From Camphora micrantha (Eukaryota > Streptophyta > Magnoliopsida > Laurales > Lauraceae): a stretch of DNA of 64,000 nucleotides. The notes below the pieces were generated by a model. It was not told the DNA's origin, ran no database searches, and worked only from the letters and a program-made list of their open reading frames with translations. Both the position numbers and the translations under genes were made by a program. The stretch covers positions 27,171,116 to 27,235,115 of the forward strand of contig QPKB01000009.1 in the NCBI GenBank assembly GCA_003546025.1, given 5' to 3'. This document shows, in pieces, positions 60,229 to 64,000 of this stretch (its first letter is position 1; the number at the start of each line of letters is the position of its first letter).

Positions 60229-61149
60229 TATATATATATATATATATATGTTTTCTATCATGTTCCTTGAATTTTGAGTAATTGATACTTAATCATATGT
60301 GGGAACAATAGGTGTTTGTGGGAAATTCTAATTATTGGTGTTGGCACTTGTGAATCCTAATTTAAGTGAGAGTTGGTAGAATTAGAAATAGAAAGTGATG
60401 GGACCCATGAGAAAGAGTAAGCAGATTTACAATTAGTAAGTGGTCTAGAATTAGAATTTCCTATTTTGAGGAAACCACAAATTAGTAACTGGTGTAGAAT
60501 TAGACTTTCTATTTTAAGGCGGCCACACAATTTAGTAAGTTGTGGGTTTTGAGTAGGTTTTAAGGTTGCATTTGTAATATTGAGTTTGAATAGAAAGTGG
60601 AGAGAAGATCCTAAGCTATTTATACACGTCACCCCTTGTAGAAACCTTCACGCAACCTCTCCCTTTTCTCTAACCTTCATATCAACTAGAACCCTAGAGA
60701 GAACTAGAAGAGATTTGAAGAGAACTAGAAGGAGACGAGAAGAAGCAACAATTAGACCATTGATTAATGTCCTTTAGCCTCGCTCACATTGCTAAAATGA
60801 CTGTTTTCCATATAAAGTGAGTACACTTCTAGATCTACAAGTAGCTATATGGTTTTCTTTCTACTTGTATTGATATGTTAAGACTTTTTATTATGGATGA
60901 AATTCAATGGTCGATTAGTGCATTTTTTTTTTACTATAGGTCAGTCGTTCGACTGACTATAGGTCAACCCACTTTATGTGTGTTATGAGGAATCTGCGAG
61001 ATGTATGATTTATGAGCCTGTGACGTACAATGGTTAGTTGGCTGGCATATGGTTAGAATTAGCAACCTTGAGCAGACCTTAATTGAGATTCCATAGTGCT
61101 TTTTTTTTTTTTTGTTTCAAGCATTATATTGTTTAATCATGTTGTTGTG

Positions 61150-62430
61150 CACATTAATCCGAATGGCATGGCCAACCATTTATAAAGGTCATCTTTGGTC
61201 TTGAATGCTGCCTTCCAATCATCACCTGTTCTGATGCAAATCTGATGGTAACCACTTCGCAGAGCAATCTTGGAGAAGATGGCTGCTCTTGTCATCATGT
61301 CAAGCATATCATCCAATCTAGGAATAGAAAATATGTATTTTACCGTGATCTCGTTGATAGCTCGACTGTCTATACACATGCGCCAACTTCCAACCTTCTT
61401 GGGAGTAAAAAAGGCACACCGCAAGGACCAAGAATTTCTCTAATATATCCCTTTTGCAACAGATCATCCACCTGCCCTTTTAGTTCGGCGTGCTCTATTG
61501 AACTCATCCGATATATAGGGAGATTCAGGAGTGAAAAGCCAGGGACTAGATCAATGGCAATATCCCTCATAGGTGGAAGATTCTTTGGCTGCTCATCCAG
61601 AATAAGATTGGAAACTTTTTGCAGGAGTGGCTTGACTTCTTCCGGAATTGACTCGTGTGGAGGGTCATCTGCAACATGTCAGATGACCAAGGCATACATC
61701 ATACCCTAATCTTTGCTCTCCTGTTCAAATTTGCCCATGGTGTTAATATTTGAGTAGCAACTGCTTCTTCTGAGGCCTTAGCATAAGTCTGGGATTGCAA
61801 TTGCTATAACCTGGTCCTGGGTCCTTTCCACATGAAGGTATGGGTGTTATTGTCATTATCTGTGACAACCTTCAACTTCTTTAGCCAAGGACGACCAAAG
61901 AGTGTGTGTAACATTCATTCGGATAACATCACATTTGATTGTGTCTTCACAAGAGCCTAGTATGAAAGGAACCATGCACTGCTTGTCAACCAGGATAATT
62001 AAATCATTTACCCATGCTATTTCGTATGGCCTCGGATGTTTTGTTGTGGGTAGTTTCAGCTTTTCCACAGCTTCATTAAAAATAACTTTCATAGCACTGC
62101 CTCTATCGACTATCATATTGCAAGTCTTACCCATGCAGCGAACTCGAGAGCAAAAGATGGGTACATGATTAGAATCCTGCTCATGTTGTTGATCTTCTAC
62201 AATCAGAAGATGACACTCAAGATATACAAGTGGTACACCATCATCAAGAAATTCATCATTGACAAGGCGTTGAGCGTCTACAGGTTTTTCCATCTCAATG
62301 TGCTCATAATATTCTTCGTTGTCCTCTGCTTCATCGTCTGCATAGAGATTGTTAGGACATTCTATAGCATAATGCTCTTTCTGCTGGCAGGTGTGATGGT
62401 TTAATGTGTATTTCATGACTTGTGTTATGG
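61150..62430 (-). pseudogene. Ty3/gypsy fragment: gag end, protease, start of RT
   Basis: Read on the - strand from 62,416: a zinc-knuckle-like CQQKEHYAIECPN, an acidic linker, then a protease-like segment CNMIVDRGSAMKVIFNEAVE, in which the usual DSG/DxGS catalytic triplet reads DRG. Then EEVKPLLQKV, IDLVPGFSLLNLPIYRMSS, LLQKGYIREILGPCGVPFL, GSWRMCIDSRAINEITVKY, FSKIALRSGYHQICI and WLAMPFGLM. It spans several frames and stops short of the YVDD catalytic box. The left end abuts LTR element F. Confidence 0.88.
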
Positions 62431-62613
62431 TTGCTGAAGCTCTGTGACGATTTAGTATGTGTCAACACCTATATTTGGGCTCTTATGTTCATGTGTGAGG
62501 CCTTGGTGAAGGATTATGGTCCTCCGCAGGCTTCTGTGTAATCACTAGCATGTGCTATTCCCTTTTCTTGAATTTAATTTCTGTCTAAATTCACTTGCAC
62601 TTGATTTCTGAGT

Positions 62614-64000
62614 ATGATGGAGTCCAAAAGTGATACTTCGAATACCACCATTGTCTCACAAATTCCAACCGTTGAAAGTTTAAATGTTAAAATCACACCT
62701 GAGCTCTTCAATGGCACCAATCATAAAGATTGGTTACTCGGCTAGAATGGCTATTGGAGGAACACAGAGACTTGGTTATATTGACGGGAGTATTAAGGAA
62801 CCGAATAAAAGTGATTCCAAATATTCAGATTGGGTCTACGAAAACATGTTAGTCATGAATTGCATCCTAAATTCCATAGGAGGAATTGCAAAGAGCTTCA
62901 AATATTCAGATACTGCAAAGAAACTTTGGGATTCAATTGAGAGTGCCTATGCTCAAAAAAGGAATAATGCTAGAGTTTTGGAATTAAAAAAGGAAATTGC
63001 TGGATTCAAACAGGGGAGGCTGTCCGTTGGAGACTATTACTCCAGGTTTAGAGCTTTATGGGGAGAATTGGAGTTGTACATGACTCCTGAACTATGTTGT
63101 GCTAAGAAACAGTGTTGTGCCCAGAAGGAAGCAAAATTAATAGAAGATCAACACATCTTTGAACAGCTTGGGGGTGTTAATCCAGAGTTACAAGCTATAT
63201 GTGCACAAGTAACAAGTGAGGATCCTTTACCGCCTATAGGCACAATGCTTGCCTTGTTACAAGGGGAGGAAAGTCATAGAATGGTTATGAATGTCAAACA
63301 AGATGTAGTGCCTAATCGATCAGCTCTTGCAAATAGCAATCAGGGCAACGTAGTAACGAATACAGGGTATAATGTTGTTAGAGGCCGTGGTCGTGGAGTT
63401 AACCACGGGGGCAACCGTGGTGGCGGTGACCGTGGTCGTGGAGCTCCTAGGGGCGGCCATGGCGGTGGTGGCCGTGGTATTGATCGTGACAAGCTTTACT
63501 GCACTCATTGTGGGAGATATTGGAATACTAGAGAGACTTGTTGGGATTTGAATAATGTGCCTTGCAATGAGTCTACCACACCAACTGAAGTAAAGCATCC
63601 CAATCATAATACAAAGCAAGAGGCATGTAACCAACATTGGAAGGATAAACTTTCGGTTCTTTGACAGAGATTAGCAGTATTGGAATGTATTACTCAAGAT
63701 TCATCCATTGGTATGACCTTTTCTCATAATCCCGTGGCATTTGCCTCTTCCGCCGCTTCATCCACATGTGTCATTGATTCAAGCGCTACAGATCATGTGA
63801 CAGTTATATGTTTAGAGTTTTTATTCTATACTACTAACACTAAGGAAGTGTGAGAATTGGTGATGGTTCATATGCTCATGTAACTGGAAAAGGAACTATC
63901 CAAGTCTCACCTGACCTTTCCTTGTCATCTGTCCTTCATGTTCCTCGTTTCTCATTTAATCTTATGTCTGTCAGTGTTCTAACTAAAACCCTCAATTGTC
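62614..64000 (+). pseudogene. Ty1/copia gag-protease region, runs off the window
   Basis: MMESKSDTSNTT...ITPELFNGTNHKDW is open from 62614 to a stop at 62743. A +1 frame from 62,684 to 63,664 continues the gag (ARMAIGGTQRLGYIDGSIK, TAKKLWDSIESAYAQ, IFEQLGGVNPELQ), so a frameshift lies near 62,735. A Gly/Arg-rich stretch precedes CTHCGRYWNTRETC, a CCHC knuckle in which the His is Asn. After a TGA come AFASSAASSTCVIDSSATDH (protease; DSGAT is DSSAT) and, in another frame, GKGTIQVSPDLSLSSVLHVP. No 5' LTR or primer site was recognised upstream. Confidence 0.88.

Larger units (their letters stand above)
58418..61150 (+). mobile_element. Long-LTR element F, 3' truncated
   Basis: It starts TGTAATACTAATACCCCAG. 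After a large insertion (58.55-60.23 kb) it resumes with a leader ending in a donor-like AAAGTGAGTACAC at 60,816. Later it has ATGGATGAAATTCAATGG, GACTATAGGTCA and CATGTTGTTGTGCACA, all closely matching element D (47.07, 48.30 and 48.47 kb). The match breaks at about 61,150, where Ty3/gypsy sequence begins. Confidence 0.65.

Overview
The window is nuclear DNA from a flowering plant. It holds two split protein genes with GT-AG introns, and almost everything else is transposon-derived: RTE-type LINEs, Ty1/copia and Ty3/gypsy pieces, long solo-LTR-like elements, SMART/TRIM miniatures, hAT and Mutator-like miniature elements, and SINEs. The very long, repeat-packed introns fit a large genome. A magnoliid or other early-diverging angiosperm is possible, but I cannot prove the lineage from this window.

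Layout. (1) 1-8.6 kb: the 3' five coding exons of a nucleotide-sugar transporter of the UDP-xylose transporter (UXT) type on the + strand; the 5' exons lie to the left of the window. Its last intron is 6.1 kb and holds a SINE, a Ty1/copia pol remnant, an RTE LINE remnant and a miniature element. (2) 8.6-24.6 kb: intergenic repeats, including three inverted-repeat elements, a decayed LINE with a zf-RVT end, an unassigned candidate exon, the first hAT copy, a 60-bp tandem repeat, an RTE LINE and a 290-bp SMART element. (3) 24.7-56.6 kb: ten exons of an alpha-galactosidase gene (GH27, AGAL3-like) on the - strand. Phases and splice sites are all intact, but the introns reach 6.5, 8.5 and 12.4 kb because of nested insertions. 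The N-terminal exon(s) and the last exon were not found. (4) 56.6-64 kb: a long-LTR element interrupted by an inverted-repeat element flanked by two related MITEs, then a Ty3/gypsy fragment (- strand) and the 5' part of a decayed Ty1/copia element (+ strand).

The two genes converge (UXT +, AGAL -), and no functional link between them is visible. The most unusual signals are: three hAT-like elements with exact 8-bp target duplications whose ends are packed with CpG-rich GTAGCGG(CCGC) units in an AT-rich background; a set of seven long-LTR insertions that all lie in the same orientation, antisense to the alpha-galactosidase gene, and share a splice-donor-like AGGTGAGT; and a tandem SMART-like array with three LTRs and two primer-binding sites.
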